64,000 nt of DNA from Pseudomonas fortuita (GTDB lineage Bacteria; Pseudomonadota; Gammaproteobacteria; Pseudomonadales; Pseudomonadaceae), in assembly GCF_026898135.2 (NCBI RefSeq), contig NZ_CP114035.2:2707501-2771500 (forward strand), given 5' to 3'. A model generated the notes under the pieces. That model had not been told where the DNA came from, searched no databases, and saw only the letters and a program-made list of their open reading frames with translations. Below, in pieces: positions 45,262-54,632 of the stretch; the stretch's first letter is position 1; the number at the start of each line of letters is the position of its first letter. The position numbers and the translations under genes are program-made.

Positions 45262-45282
45262 GCATAACAACAACCGTGCCAA
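45262..45282 (-). promoter_or_regulatory. Candidate sigma-54 promoter for the p-cresol operon
   Basis: On the minus strand TTGGCACG (45275-45282) is a perfect -24 element. After four bases the -12 position reads TTATGC, off from TTGC at the normally invariant GC, so the match is imperfect. It lies about 45-60 bases before the pchA ATG and about 90-150 bases downstream of a repeat pair suited to an enhancer-binding protein. Confidence 0.45.
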
Positions 45283-45367
45283 TGCTTCGAAAAGATATAT
45301 TCATCAATGAATTCAATGGGATGAGGGATAAAGCTGGCGCTGACAAGCGGTCGTTACTGTATGATTT

Positions 45368-45409
45368 TCGACGAAGCCTGCATAAATTCATGCAGAAAAA
45401 TCGACGAAG
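45368..45409. promoter_or_regulatory. Candidate upstream activating sequence: repeats 33 bp apart around a palindrome
   Basis: TCGACGAAG occurs at 45368-45376 and again at 45401-45409, start-to-start distance 33 bases, about three helical turns. Between them lies the palindrome CTGCAT-AAATTC-ATGCAG (45378-45395). The cluster sits in the divergent gap between pchA and the sigma-54 activator gene, about 115-160 bases upstream of the predicted operon start. Confidence 0.55.
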
Positions 45410-45549
45410 TCAGCCTGTAGAAAGACAGAAGGTGTGCGGCTATCGGACAGATCGAGTGCCTACGCGCTTACGCCGACCGCTCGCGCATTGACCCGGCGCG
45501 AGGGCTCGGCATACTCACAAGCTACTCACTTGTTCGTTGCTGATTGCTC

Positions 45550-47379
45550 ATGACGCCTACCAAACCCACCCAGCCCGGTCGTCCTGCCGACGAAGAATTC
45601 TTCAAGCAGATGCTTGGCAAGCAGAAGCGCCTGATCGTCGACCGCGCCAGCCAGTTTGGCGCCAGTGGCCTGCCATCGGCAGAACAGTTGGCGGAGACGG
45701 TGGCATTTTCCCCGCAGGAAGGCAGCGTCTGGATGTGCGGCCAGCGCATGATGCTGCTGCAAGGCGCCGCGTTCGGCGCCATGCGCCGCGAACTGATCGA
45801 GGCGCTCGGGTTCGATAAGGCGCGAGGCCTGTTGACGCGCATCGGCTGGCAGGCCGGTGCGCGGGACGCGGCCCAGGTCAGCGCGCAATGGCCAGAGGGT
45901 GATGACGCCAGCCTCTACAGTGCAGGGCCGCGCCTGCACATGCTTGAAGGGATGGTCAATGTCGAAGTGGTGCGCTTTGAAATCGATTCAGGTGTCGGCC
46001 ACTTCTACTCCGAGTTCCTTTGGCACAACTCGCTCGAAGACGATGAGCACATTGCGGCCTATGGCTTGGGTGGTGAACCGGCCTGCTGGATGGAGATCGG
46101 CTATGCCAGTGGCTATGCCTCGTCACTGCTCGGTCGCCTGGTCGTGTTCCGTGAGCAGGAGTGCCGCTCGATGGGGCACCCGGCGTGCCGGATTGTAGGC
46201 AAGCCGGCCGATCAGTGGGACGACATCGACGTCGATCTGGCCTACCTGATGCCGGACGACTTCCTTAGCCGCAGTACTTATGCTTCAGGTAGCGCCACGG
46301 AGGTAGCCGAGCTGGAGGCGCCTATCGACGGCAAGCCAATGGTGGGCATCTCGGCGGCTTTCGTGCTCGCCACGCAGATGCTGCAGCGCGTGGCCTCGAC
46401 CCAGGCAACCGTGCTGCTGACCGGGGAATCGGGCGTTGGCAAGGAGCTGTTCGCCCGCTCGTTGTACCAAGCCAGCACACGCCAGCAGCGGCCGTTGGTG
46501 GCGCTCAACTGCGCGACCTTGCCGGAGAACCTGGTGGAAGCAGAGCTGTTCGGTGTCGAACGGGGTGCCTACACTGGTGCCGACCGCTCGCGTGCCGGGC
46601 GTTTCGAGCGGGCCAATGGTGGCACGTTGTTTCTCGATGAAATCGCGACCTTGAGCCTGAGTGCCCAGAGCAAGATTCTGCGCGCCCTGCAGGAAGGTGA
46701 AATCGAGCGGGTAGGCGGCACGGCGCCGATCCGGGTCGATGTGCGGGTCATTGCCGCCACCAACCTGGACCTGCGCCGCGAAGTCGAGGCCGGGCGTTTT
46801 CGTGAGGATTTGTTCTATCGCTTGAACGTGTTTCCCATCCACCTGCCACCGTTACGGGAGCGCCGTGAAGATATCCCGCTGCTGATGAGCTATTTCCTGC
46901 GTCATTTCAGCCAGCGCCATGGGCGTCGGCTTGCGGGCTTTAGCACCCGGCTGGTCAACGCGCTGCTCACGTATCGGTTCCCAGGGAACATCCGTGAACT
47001 TCAGAACCTGATCGAGCGGGGCGTGATCAGTGCCGGTGAGGGCGAAGTCATCGACCTGGTGCACTTGGCCGAGATCGGCGCGCCCTTGATGGCCACGGCG
47101 ATTGGCCTGACACCTGAGGGGCGCTTGTCCGGGGGGCAGCGCCGTGACGAGCCGGCCAGGCAGGTAATCGAGCCCACAGCGCACATTCGAGAGCCGGTAT
47201 TGGAGGGGCTGCTGGCGTTCGTCGCCGGGAGCCAGAAGGTGCTCAGTACACCGTTGGCAGATATCGAGCTGCAACTGGTGCATCTGGCCATGGAGCGCTC
47301 GGGCGGCAACATCACCCTGGCGGCACAGATGCTGGGCATGAGCCGCGCGCAAGTCAGTTATCGGCTCAAGGGCAGCTAG
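45550..47379 (+). CDS. Sigma-54-dependent activator, XylR/DmpR class
   Basis: Aromatic-sensing enhancer-binding protein of about 609 residues, probable regulator of the divergent p-cresol operon. Domains in order: XylR N-terminal sensor ([20 protein letters not shown]), V4R domain ([17 protein letters not shown] and [15 protein letters not shown]), and the AAA+ sigma-54 domain with Walker A GESGVGKE near residue 292. The sigma-54 contact loop is GAYTGA at 339-344, the Tyr variant used by XylR/DmpR. A Fis-type HTH ends the protein ([20 protein letters not shown]). Start ATG 45550; no clear Shine-Dalgarno. Confidence 0.9.
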   Translation: MTPTKPTQPGRPADEEFFKQMLGKQKRLIVDRASQFGASGLPSAEQLAETVAFSPQEGSVWMCGQRMMLLQGAAFGAMRRELIEALGFDKARGLLTRIGWQAGARDAAQVSAQWPEGDDASLYSAGPRLHMLEGMVNVEVVRFEIDSGVGHFYSEFLWHNSLEDDEHIAAYGLGGEPACWMEIGYASGYASSLLGRLVVFREQECRSMGHPACRIVGKPADQWDDIDVDLAYLMPDDFLSRSTYASGSATEVAELEAPIDGKPMVGISAAFVLATQMLQRVASTQATVLLTGESGVGKELFARSLYQASTRQQRPLVALNCATLPENLVEAELFGVERGAYTGADRSRAGRFERANGGTLFLDEIATLSLSAQSKILRALQEGEIERVGGTAPIRVDVRVIAATNLDLRREVEAGRFREDLFYRLNVFPIHLPPLRERREDIPLLMSYFLRHFSQRHGRRLAGFSTRLVNALLTYRFPGNIRELQNLIERGVISAGEGEVIDLVHLAEIGAPLMATAIGLTPEGRLSGGQRRDEPARQVIEPTAHIREPVLEGLLAFVAGSQKVLSTPLADIELQLVHLAMERSGGNITLAAQMLGMSRAQVSYRLKGS

Positions 47380-47499
47380 CGGCGGATTAAGGCGGATTTT
47401 CTGCGCTGCGCAGTTAGTCGTTACGCGCAGGCGATAACGGCTTGTAAGCGGACTGCGGATACTGGACCTCTACAACAATAAAAATGTTTAGAGGCATCC

Positions 47500-48786
47500 A
47501 TGAACGGTCAACACGCAACTGTGCCGCGCGCAGCGTACGCTGCTGGAAAACATCTAAGGGCGGTGGGTCTGATCGGGGTGATGATGCCCCTGGCCGCGCA
47601 AGCCGACTTTGTCGAAGACAGCCAGTTGAACCTGGGTCTGCGCAACTTCTACGTAGACCGTGATTTCAAGGGCGAAAACCCGAGAACCTCTCGCGATGGC
47701 AGCTGGAGCCAGGGCCTGGATCTGCGTTTCACATCCGGTTATACCCAGGGCCCGCTCTCGTTCGGTGTCGATGCCGCCGCGCAATACGCCTATCGCCTGG
47801 ACGGCGGCTCAGGTCGTGGCCCTGACAGTGTCTTGCCCTACAGCCAGAGCTCACGGGAGCAAGCCCGGGAATATGGCCGGGCGGCACTGACCGGCAAGGT
47901 GCGCTATTCCAAGACCGAGCTGAGGGTCGGCGAGCATCGGCCGACCTTGCCGGTGGCCTTCCAGGACGATTCCCGGCAACTGGTGACGACCTTCAATGGT
48001 TTCACGGTCAAGTCCAACGAGATCGACAACCTCACCCTGACCGGTGGGCGATTCACCGGGATCAGCACCCGTGAATCCTCCAACCGTGAAAAGCTGTACC
48101 TGTTCACCCGCCCCAACGGCCCCCGTCATACCAGCGATGGCCTGAACTTCGCCGGCGCCACCTACGCCTTCAGCCCCAACCTTGCTGCCAGCTACTTTTA
48201 TGGACAGCTGGAGGGTATCTACCAGCAGCATTATCTGGGCCTGACGCTGAACACCGAGCTGGGCGCAGGCTACGGCCTGAAGACCGACCTGCGTTACTTC
48301 AACCACAACGAAGACGGTGACGCGCTGTACGGCAAGATCGATAACCGCTCCTATGGCGCCATGACCACCTTGAGAAAAGCCGGCCACGCCTTTGGTGTGG
48401 GCTATCAACGCATGCTCGGCGAGAGTGCGTTCCCGACGTTGAACGGCTTCGTGCCGCAACCGTATCTGGTCAATTGGTCGGCCGTGGCCTTCATCAGGCC
48501 CAACGAAAGCTCATGGCAGGCGCGTTACGACTATGACTTCGTGGCCATGGGCATACCCGGCCTCAACCTGACCACCCGTTACCTGCGCGGCACGGGCATC
48601 GATCGCGGTGGGGACCTGAGCCAAACCGCCGAAAACGAGCGCGATCTGTTTCTGAGTTATGTGGTGCAGAGCGGCCCGCTCAAGGGCGTGGCCGTGGAGT
48701 GGCGCAACATCCACGCGCAGTTCAAGCATGGCAATGACTACGATGAGAACCGTTTGATCACGACCTACACCTGGAAATTCTGGTAG
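47500..48786 (+). CDS. OprD-family outer-membrane porin
   Basis: Substrate-specific 18-strand porin of 428 residues. A signal peptide (GLIGVMMPLAAQA) leads into FVEDSQLNLGLRNFYVDRDF, the usual OprD mature start. DGSWSQGLDLRFTSGYTQGP and LTGGRFTGISTRES follow, and the terminal strand ends in Phe-Trp (ENRLITTYTWKFW). Members of the OccK group import aromatic acids. Its position after the p-cresol regulator suggests uptake of the aromatic precursor; transcription could follow from the regulator gene or its own promoter in the 120-base gap. GAGG precedes the start. Confidence 0.9.
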   Translation: MNGQHATVPRAAYAAGKHLRAVGLIGVMMPLAAQADFVEDSQLNLGLRNFYVDRDFKGENPRTSRDGSWSQGLDLRFTSGYTQGPLSFGVDAAAQYAYRLDGGSGRGPDSVLPYSQSSREQAREYGRAALTGKVRYSKTELRVGEHRPTLPVAFQDDSRQLVTTFNGFTVKSNEIDNLTLTGGRFTGISTRESSNREKLYLFTRPNGPRHTSDGLNFAGATYAFSPNLAASYFYGQLEGIYQQHYLGLTLNTELGAGYGLKTDLRYFNHNEDGDALYGKIDNRSYGAMTTLRKAGHAFGVGYQRMLGESAFPTLNGFVPQPYLVNWSAVAFIRPNESSWQARYDYDFVAMGIPGLNLTTRYLRGTGIDRGGDLSQTAENERDLFLSYVVQSGPLKGVAVEWRNIHAQFKHGNDYDENRLITTYTWKFW

Positions 48787-48800
48787 GCCTTGGCCGAGCT

Positions 48801-48822
48801 GGCCGCTGCGCCTGCAGCGGCC
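48801..48822. terminator. Hairpin between convergent porin and AraC genes
   Basis: GGCCGCTGC and GCAGCGGCC form a perfect nine-base stem with a four-base loop, 14 bases after the porin stop and just before the convergent AraC gene stop. There is no clear T-run on either strand, so it may act as a weak bidirectional terminator. Confidence 0.5.
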
Positions 48823-48828
48823 TTCCCA

Positions 48829-49830
48829 TCAATCTGACCTGGCCAGCGTTTGCGAGGGCAGCTCGCCAAACGCTTGCTTGTAGGCGGCGGTAAAGTGGCT
48901 GGGTTGCGCAAACCCCCACTTGAAGGCCAGCGCCGACAACTGTACTTCACCCGGTTGGTGCTCCAGTAACACTTTGCGCATCGCCAGTAGCCGGCAATGC
49001 TGGATGTAGCGTTGCGGGCTGGTCCCCAAACCGTTGCGAAACGCCTGTTCCAGGCTGCGTCGGCTGGTGCCGCTGACAGTCACCAGTTGGGTGATGCAAA
49101 GCGGCTGTTCGAGATTGGCGTGGATGAAATCGACCACCCGTTTCACGGTGCCCGGCAACAGGCGCCGTGGTGGTTCGCTGTACAGGCTGGGCAGCAGGTG
49201 CAGCAGGTTTTCGCAAAACAGGTGCTGCACGTGGGACTGGCCAAAGGGCGTTGCTAGCAAGCCAGCGGTGTTGCCGCTTTCGCTGTCGACCATGCGCAGC
49301 AGGTTGCCCAGGCTGCGCATGGCCGGGTTATTACCCTGGAACAACAACGCCTGCGTCGGGCTCTGGGCATGGTGAACCTGATGGTGACGTTCCAGGTGGT
49401 TGAGCAGCAAGGCCGCATCCAAGGCAATGACGATGGCCTTGGTCCCTTCGTGCCAGGTGACGTCCACTTCCTGCCCGGGGCTGAACACCAATAGCTCACC
49501 CGCGTTCGCCTGCAAGCCCTGGAGGTGGTTGCTGATCGCGCCGTGCAAAGGCAGGATGCCATGCCAACAGCTCAACGGGCTTGAGCTCACGCGAACCTCG
49601 CGCCCCCACCACGCGCCGAACAGCTTCATTTGCGGCAAGGTCTGCAAGGTGAAGTCGATATCCAGCGTGCCTCGCCCGCCGAGGCGAATCCGCCGTTCCT
49701 CCAGGTGGTTGTTGAGCAGGGCTTCGGCGTCTTCGACATTGCGCGAGCGCAGCAAGGGCTCGGCTGCAAAGGGAATGGCCGAGCGGGCGTCGCCAGCAGT
49801 GGGCAGGCCGCTGTAAAGGGGCGTATTCAT
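48829..49830 (-). CDS. AraC-family transcriptional regulator
   Basis: Activator-type regulator of 333 residues. The N-terminal ligand-binding domain (AraC_binding_2 style) includes SPLSCWHGILPLHGAISNHL and GELLVFSPGQEVDVTWHEGT. The C-terminal double HTH is RVVDFIHANLEQPLCITQLV, SGTSRRSLEQAFRNGLGTSP and LSALAFKWGFAQPSHFTAAY. This architecture is common among regulators of aromatic degradation (for example of benzoate or anthranilate genes). It is transcribed in the same direction as the multiheme gene to its right, 71 bases after that gene's stop. The ATG at 49830 has AAGG upstream. Confidence 0.85.
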   Translation of the reverse strand: MNTPLYSGLPTAGDARSAIPFAAEPLLRSRNVEDAEALLNNHLEERRIRLGGRGTLDIDFTLQTLPQMKLFGAWWGREVRVSSSPLSCWHGILPLHGAISNHLQGLQANAGELLVFSPGQEVDVTWHEGTKAIVIALDAALLLNHLERHHQVHHAQSPTQALLFQGNNPAMRSLGNLLRMVDSESGNTAGLLATPFGQSHVQHLFCENLLHLLPSLYSEPPRRLLPGTVKRVVDFIHANLEQPLCITQLVTVSGTSRRSLEQAFRNGLGTSPQRYIQHCRLLAMRKVLLEHQPGEVQLSALAFKWGFAQPSHFTAAYKQAFGELPSQTLARSD

Positions 49831-49901
49831 CACCGTAACCTTTATTTGTTGTCTGTCTGGTTTGATCCAGTGGTATTCAGTCTTGGCCGCGGCTTCGCTG
49901 G

Positions 49902-52238
49902 TCATCGATTCGCGCCCATGGTGCGCGTACGCTGCTGTTGCTGCTGTACATAAGCCAGCAGGCGACGCGCCTCGGGGTGCTGCGGTTGTAGCATCAACAG
50001 TCGCTGCAAGAACGCGAATGCAGAGGCCCAGTTGCCTGCCCGCGCATCCAGATAGGCGCCTGCATACAAAAGATCCCTATCTTGCGCTGCGTGAGCAAGC
50101 CCGGCCACTACCACGCGTCGCGCCTGTTCAGGTTGGCCGAGCTGGCTGCGCAGCAAGCCGAGGTTGTAATACAGGCGCAGGTTCAGCGGCTGGCCGGGCA
50201 GGGCTTTCTCCAGCCACTCGATGGCCTGCTCGGGCTGCTGGCGCTCGGCCTGGAGCAGCCCCATGGCATAGGCCAGCTCGCTGAAGCCGGCGCGCTGCTC
50301 GCCGCGTTGCAAGCCGGCCTGTAGTGTTTCAAGGGCCTGGTCGGATTGCCCGCGAGTCAGCAGCAACCTGGCAAGTGCCGCGCGCGCGGGCGTGAAGTCC
50401 GGATCTTGGCGCAGGACTTGGTGATATTGATCCAGTGCCTGTGCCTCATTGCCTTGACGTGCCAGCAGGCTGGCCAGGTTGAATCGCGTGCCCGGCAAGT
50501 CGGCGTTGGCGCTGAGCCGCGCAAAGTGGTCCTGGAGCAGGTGACCGAGCCGGTCACGTTGGGCGGTCGGCAGTTGCGCCTGCAGGTCGGCCAAGGCGCG
50601 AGCCGCCTGATCGCGTACCGCCAGTGCCGGGTCATCAAGCAGGGCAGGCAAGTGTTGCAGGCGTTGCGCATCGTCGGCATTGGCCATGGCGCGCACCACG
50701 CTGCTGCGCACCAGTGGATCTTGATCGGCAAGCCCGAGGGCAAGCGAATCCAGCGCAGGCCCCTCGACGCCGCTCAGGACGTCGGCGGCAGAAGCCCGGA
50801 CGATCGCCGGGCGTGTCGCGTCGGTGACCAACTTTGCGGCCAGGGCAATTGCTTGCGGATCGTGCGCTCGGGCGCCTTGCATCACCGGGCCATAATGCTC
50901 GCTACGCAGCGGGCCGAAGCGCTGGCTGATCTCGTTTGCGGCCCATTGTGCCGAGCGCTCTTTGTGGCATTGCGTGCAGGCGTTGGGCGCGCCGGTGATC
51001 GGCGTCAGGTCGGGCCTTGGCAGGCGGAAGCTATGGTCGCGGCGTGCGTCGATCACCATGTAGTTCTGTTCGGGCGCATGGCAGTTGGTGCATTGCGCGC
51101 CGGGGCTACCAGGCTCATGAAAGTGATGGCTGTGGCTGTCGTAGTCCTTCTTCTTCAGCGTGGGGAACCGCGGGTTGCCCTGCGGGTTGTGGCAGCTGGC
51201 GCACAACTGATTGCCCTGGGCGGGCAACTCGCCGGTGTGCGGGTTGTGGCAGTCGCTGCAGGTCACGCCGGCGGCGTACATCTTGCTCTGCACGAAGGAG
51301 CCATACTCGAACACCTCAGCCTGTTGCTGGCCATCGGCATGATAGGCGCCAGGGGTCAACAAGGTAGGGTAGGCACTATCCACCAGAGATTTACCCGGCT
51401 GGCTGCCAACACCAAGGGTTTCCTGTTGTGCGTGACAGCGGGCGCACTGGTCGACTTCGTAACCCTTGGCTCGCGCCCCGAAGTCCACCTGCAAACCGCG
51501 TGCGCCGGCATTGTTGGCGAGCTGGCGCTGCGCCGTCGGCAACTTGGCCCATGCCAGATGCTGAGCGCCCGGCCCATGGCAACTCTGACAACCCACCGAC
51601 AGCTCGCTCCAGGTACTGGCGAAGCTGTCCTGGCTGGCGTCGTAGCCTTTTTTCAGGTTGCCCGAGTGGCACTGGGCACACATGCCGTTCCAATTCTGCG
51701 AGCGGCCGGTCCAGTGCAGGGCGTCGTCCGGGGTGAAGCGCTGGCCGGGGTAGAGCGAAAACCAGCGCTGCCCACCGTCGGCCTTGGCGCGGTTGTCCCA
51801 GGCAACGGTCAACGATTGCAAGCGACCACCAGGGCGTTCGATCAGGTATTGCTGCAGGGGATAAACGCCGAAGGTGTAGGCCACGGCGAAGTCCTGGCGT
51901 CGGCCCTGTTCGTTTTCGGCATTGACGTAAAACGTGCCATTGCGCGTGCTGAAACTCACCTCTACGCCGGCGGCGTCCGTAAAGGCCTGATCGGCGAAGT
52001 CGCCCCGCACATTGTCCGCGGTCGGCTTGCGCATCGACCAGCTGTGATGTGACTGGGACCACTGTTGCGCCTGTGAAGCATGGCAGGCCTGGCATTGGCC
52101 TGGGTCGACGTAGCCGTCGTCCAGCTTGCGCTGTGGCGGTTGAGACGGGGCGGCAAGCAGCCCGCCGGCCCATGCGCACAGCCATAGCAGGGCCATCCCC
52201 CGGGTGACATTCGCTGCGTGCCAACGAGCTTGCTTCAT
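49902..52238 (-). CDS. Octaheme cytochrome c fused to HEAT-like and TPR repeats
   Basis: Exported multiheme protein of 778 residues. A signal peptide (GMALLWLCAWAGGLLAAP) is followed by eight CxxCH sites: CQACH, CAQCH, CQSCH, CARCH, CSDCH, CASCH, CTNCH and CTQCH, all in the first 440 residues or so. HEAT-like repeats follow (SLALGLADQDPLVRSSVVRA, LPALLDDPALAVRDQAARAL), then at least four TPR motifs (ALDQYHQVLRQDPDFTPARA, AIEWLEKALPGQPLNLRLYY). The cytochrome part resembles cytochrome c554-like families. It may be a periplasmic redox scaffold. It diverges from the arylsulfatase gene; the biochemical role is unknown. Confidence 0.85.
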   Translation of the reverse strand: MKQARWHAANVTRGMALLWLCAWAGGLLAAPSQPPQRKLDDGYVDPGQCQACHASQAQQWSQSHHSWSMRKPTADNVRGDFADQAFTDAAGVEVSFSTRNGTFYVNAENEQGRRQDFAVAYTFGVYPLQQYLIERPGGRLQSLTVAWDNRAKADGGQRWFSLYPGQRFTPDDALHWTGRSQNWNGMCAQCHSGNLKKGYDASQDSFASTWSELSVGCQSCHGPGAQHLAWAKLPTAQRQLANNAGARGLQVDFGARAKGYEVDQCARCHAQQETLGVGSQPGKSLVDSAYPTLLTPGAYHADGQQQAEVFEYGSFVQSKMYAAGVTCSDCHNPHTGELPAQGNQLCASCHNPQGNPRFPTLKKKDYDSHSHHFHEPGSPGAQCTNCHAPEQNYMVIDARRDHSFRLPRPDLTPITGAPNACTQCHKERSAQWAANEISQRFGPLRSEHYGPVMQGARAHDPQAIALAAKLVTDATRPAIVRASAADVLSGVEGPALDSLALGLADQDPLVRSSVVRAMANADDAQRLQHLPALLDDPALAVRDQAARALADLQAQLPTAQRDRLGHLLQDHFARLSANADLPGTRFNLASLLARQGNEAQALDQYHQVLRQDPDFTPARAALARLLLTRGQSDQALETLQAGLQRGEQRAGFSELAYAMGLLQAERQQPEQAIEWLEKALPGQPLNLRLYYNLGLLRSQLGQPEQARRVVVAGLAHAAQDRDLLYAGAYLDARAGNWASAFAFLQRLLMLQPQHPEARRLLAYVQQQQQRTRTMGANR

Positions 52239-52438
52239 GTGCCCCACCTCTTGCCTGCCAGTGGGTGCGCGCCCCCGGAAAATAAAGGGGATGATGAACG
52301 TCGAGCGGGCACTGCCCTAGCCCTCGGGGCAAATAATCACGCGGATGCATAAGCGCTTGCGCTGAAGCGTTATCGGCGAGCGGCGGGCCATCCGCATACT
52401 TGCAAGCACACCAATAATAACAACCGAGGACACGCTTC

Positions 52439-54118
52439 ATGAGCTCGTTTAAGACACGCCTGCTTGCTCTGATGGTTGCCATATGCAGCCACACGGCCAT
52501 GGCCGCAGATGAACGCCCGAACTTTCTGATCATCGTCGCCGATGACCTGGGCTACAGCGACCTGGGCAGTTTTGGTGGCGAAATCAGCACCCCGAACATT
52601 GACTCACTTGCGCGCGATGGTGTGCGCCTGAGCAACTTCCACACGGCGCCCACGTGCTCGCCGACCCGCGCAATGATGTTCTCTGGCGCCGACAGCCATG
52701 TGGCGGGCCTGGGCAACATGGGCGAGCTGCTGCAACCGTTCCAGAAAGGCCAGCCTGGCTACGAAGGGTATTTGAACGAGCGCATGGTTACGGTAGGCCA
52801 GGTGCTTCAGGATGCAGGTTACAACACCTACACCACCGGCAAATGGCACCTGGGTCGCACCGAAGAGACCAGCCCCAAGGCGCGCGGCTTCGACCGCTCG
52901 TTCATTCTGGTGCAAGGCGGTGCCAGCCACTTCGACGACCAGCACGCCATCATTGCCCAAGACCCCAAGGCGATCTACCGCGAAGACGGCAAGCAGGTGG
53001 AAGTGCCCAAGGGCTTCTATTCCAGCGAGTTCTACACCGATCGGCTAATCGACTACATCGAAGCCGACAAAGCTAGCAACAAGCCGTTCATGGCCGTACT
53101 GTCCTACACCGCGCCACATTGGCCGCTGCATGCGCCAGACGCTTGGCTGGACAAGTACAAGCACCGTTATGACGCCGGCTACGACTCGATCCGCCAGGCC
53201 CGCCTGGAGCGCCAGAAGCAGCTGGGTATTGTCGCGGCCAACACAACGCCCAACACACCCATGGCCAAGGGCCTGCCGAGCTGGGGCCAGTTGAGCGATG
53301 AACAGCGCCAGCGTGAGGCGCGCAACATGGAGATCTATGCGGCGATGGTGTCCAACATGGACTACCACATTGGCCGACTGCTCACGTACCTGGAGAAAAA
53401 CGGCAAGCTGGACAACACCTTCATCGTGTTCATCTCTGACAACGGTGCCGATGGCAATAGCCCGATCGACCTGCCTGGCAACAAGGAGTGGCTGGCCAAG
53501 GACTTCGACAACAGCCTGAAAAACATCGGGCACAAAGGCTCGTATGCCGACTATGGCGCACAATGGGCCCAGGTCAGCTCCACGCCGTATCCGCTGTTCA
53601 AGGGGTTCACCAACGAGGGCGGCATTCGCGCGCCAGCCATCATCAGCGCGAAAATGCTGAAGAAGGCCCACCTGCAAGGCACGCTCAACAACGACATGGT
53701 CCATGTGATGGACCTGATGCCAACCTTGCTGGACCTGGCGGGGGTGCCGGCGCTGGGCAAGACATTCCAAGGTCGCCCGGTGCAAGCCATCAGCGGCAAG
53801 AGCATGCGCCCATTGCTTGAAGGTCGGGCCATGGCCCAGCGTCAGATCGGCTGGGAACTGTTCGGCCGCAAGGCGCTGCGCAAGGGCCATTGGAAAATCA
53901 CCTTGGTCAATCCACCTTACGGCACCGCCCAGTGGCAGCTGTACGACCTCAAGAGCGACCCGACCGAAAGCCGCGACCTGGCCCAGGCCGAGCCGGGCAA
54001 GCTGAAGGAAATGCTCGTGGCGTGGGACCAGTACGCGAAGGAAAACAACGTGCTCGATGGCAAGTTCGACCTCAAGTACGGGTTCCAGACTTGCCTCTAC
54101 GAATACTGTTTCAAGTAG
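52439..54118 (+). CDS. Secreted arylsulfatase
   Basis: Formylglycine-dependent sulfatase of 559 residues, hydrolysing a sulfate ester in the periplasm. A signal peptide ends at residue 22 (SHTAMA). Metal-binding Asp35-Asp36 lie in IIVADDLGYSD. The modified cysteine is Cys73 in the signature CSPTR, with Arg77 completing CxPxR. TTGKWHLG supplies Lys135 and His137, and ISDNGAD the last metal ligands. The C-terminal WELFGRKALRKGHWKI block is typical of arylsulfatases such as the P. aeruginosa AtsA group. A sulfatase-maturing enzyme is not encoded here. Adjacent aromatic genes suggest an aryl sulfate substrate; choline sulfate is less likely. Confidence 0.9.
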   Translation: MSSFKTRLLALMVAICSHTAMAADERPNFLIIVADDLGYSDLGSFGGEISTPNIDSLARDGVRLSNFHTAPTCSPTRAMMFSGADSHVAGLGNMGELLQPFQKGQPGYEGYLNERMVTVGQVLQDAGYNTYTTGKWHLGRTEETSPKARGFDRSFILVQGGASHFDDQHAIIAQDPKAIYREDGKQVEVPKGFYSSEFYTDRLIDYIEADKASNKPFMAVLSYTAPHWPLHAPDAWLDKYKHRYDAGYDSIRQARLERQKQLGIVAANTTPNTPMAKGLPSWGQLSDEQRQREARNMEIYAAMVSNMDYHIGRLLTYLEKNGKLDNTFIVFISDNGADGNSPIDLPGNKEWLAKDFDNSLKNIGHKGSYADYGAQWAQVSSTPYPLFKGFTNEGGIRAPAIISAKMLKKAHLQGTLNNDMVHVMDLMPTLLDLAGVPALGKTFQGRPVQAISGKSMRPLLEGRAMAQRQIGWELFGRKALRKGHWKITLVNPPYGTAQWQLYDLKSDPTESRDLAQAEPGKLKEMLVAWDQYAKENNVLDGKFDLKYGFQTCLYEYCFK

Positions 54119-54131
54119 CCGTTGAGCACGA

Positions 54132-54595
54132 TCACGCTGCCTGCTTGACTGGAGCAGGCGGCGGTCTTTGAAGACCTTGCAACCAGTCGCAGTAGCGGGC
54201 CACGCCTTGCTCGACTACCATTGTAGGTGCCGTGTAACCGGCAGCGCGCAAGCGCTCCAGGTCGGCGCAGGTGTAACACTGGTACTTGCCACGCAAATGT
54301 TCAGGAAATTCGCTGTACTCCAGAATGCCTTCCAGCAAGGCCATATCAAGTGACAACGAGGGTTGGCCTTGCTGCCCGCGCAACCGATTGATCACAGCCA
54401 GGGCCACATCATTGAATGGTTGGGCGCGGCTACTGCCAACAGAACTGCCGGCGCACCTGTTGCATCGAACAGGAACTTCGAATAGCCATAGACGTTCAGC
54501 GGGCGCTCACATTCGCGCTGTTCACGAAAGTCCTCGTCGGCTCCGTAGACGCGGGAAGAAATGCAGGTGCGCTGCCCCGAACTGCTAATCACCAA
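54132..54595 (-). pseudogene. hldD/rfaD-like heptose epimerase remnant
   Basis: Two frames carry pieces of ADP-glycero-manno-heptose 6-epimerase. From 54595 down, [20 protein letters not shown] and YGYSKFLFD correspond to the active-site region with the YxxxK catalytic pair. From about 54455 down, [40 protein letters not shown] and CYTCADLERLRAAGYTAPTM correspond to the C-terminus. Roughly 100 residues between them and the Rossmann N-terminus are missing. This is an internally deleted, 5'-truncated fragment; a working hldD must exist elsewhere. Confidence 0.8.
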
Positions 54596-54632
54596 CTATT
54601 CAATGCTCGAATACATGCTAATGCGTCCGTTG

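Noticed and set aside
47380..47499. Sigma-54 promoter upstream of the OprD porin at 47.5 kb
   Set aside because: No TGGCAC/TTGC pair at correct spacing and no copy of the TCGACGAAG repeat.
50346..52052. Plus-strand ORF of 568 codons opposite the octaheme gene
   Set aside because: Antisense shadow; the minus strand carries eight CxxCH sites and TPRs in frame.
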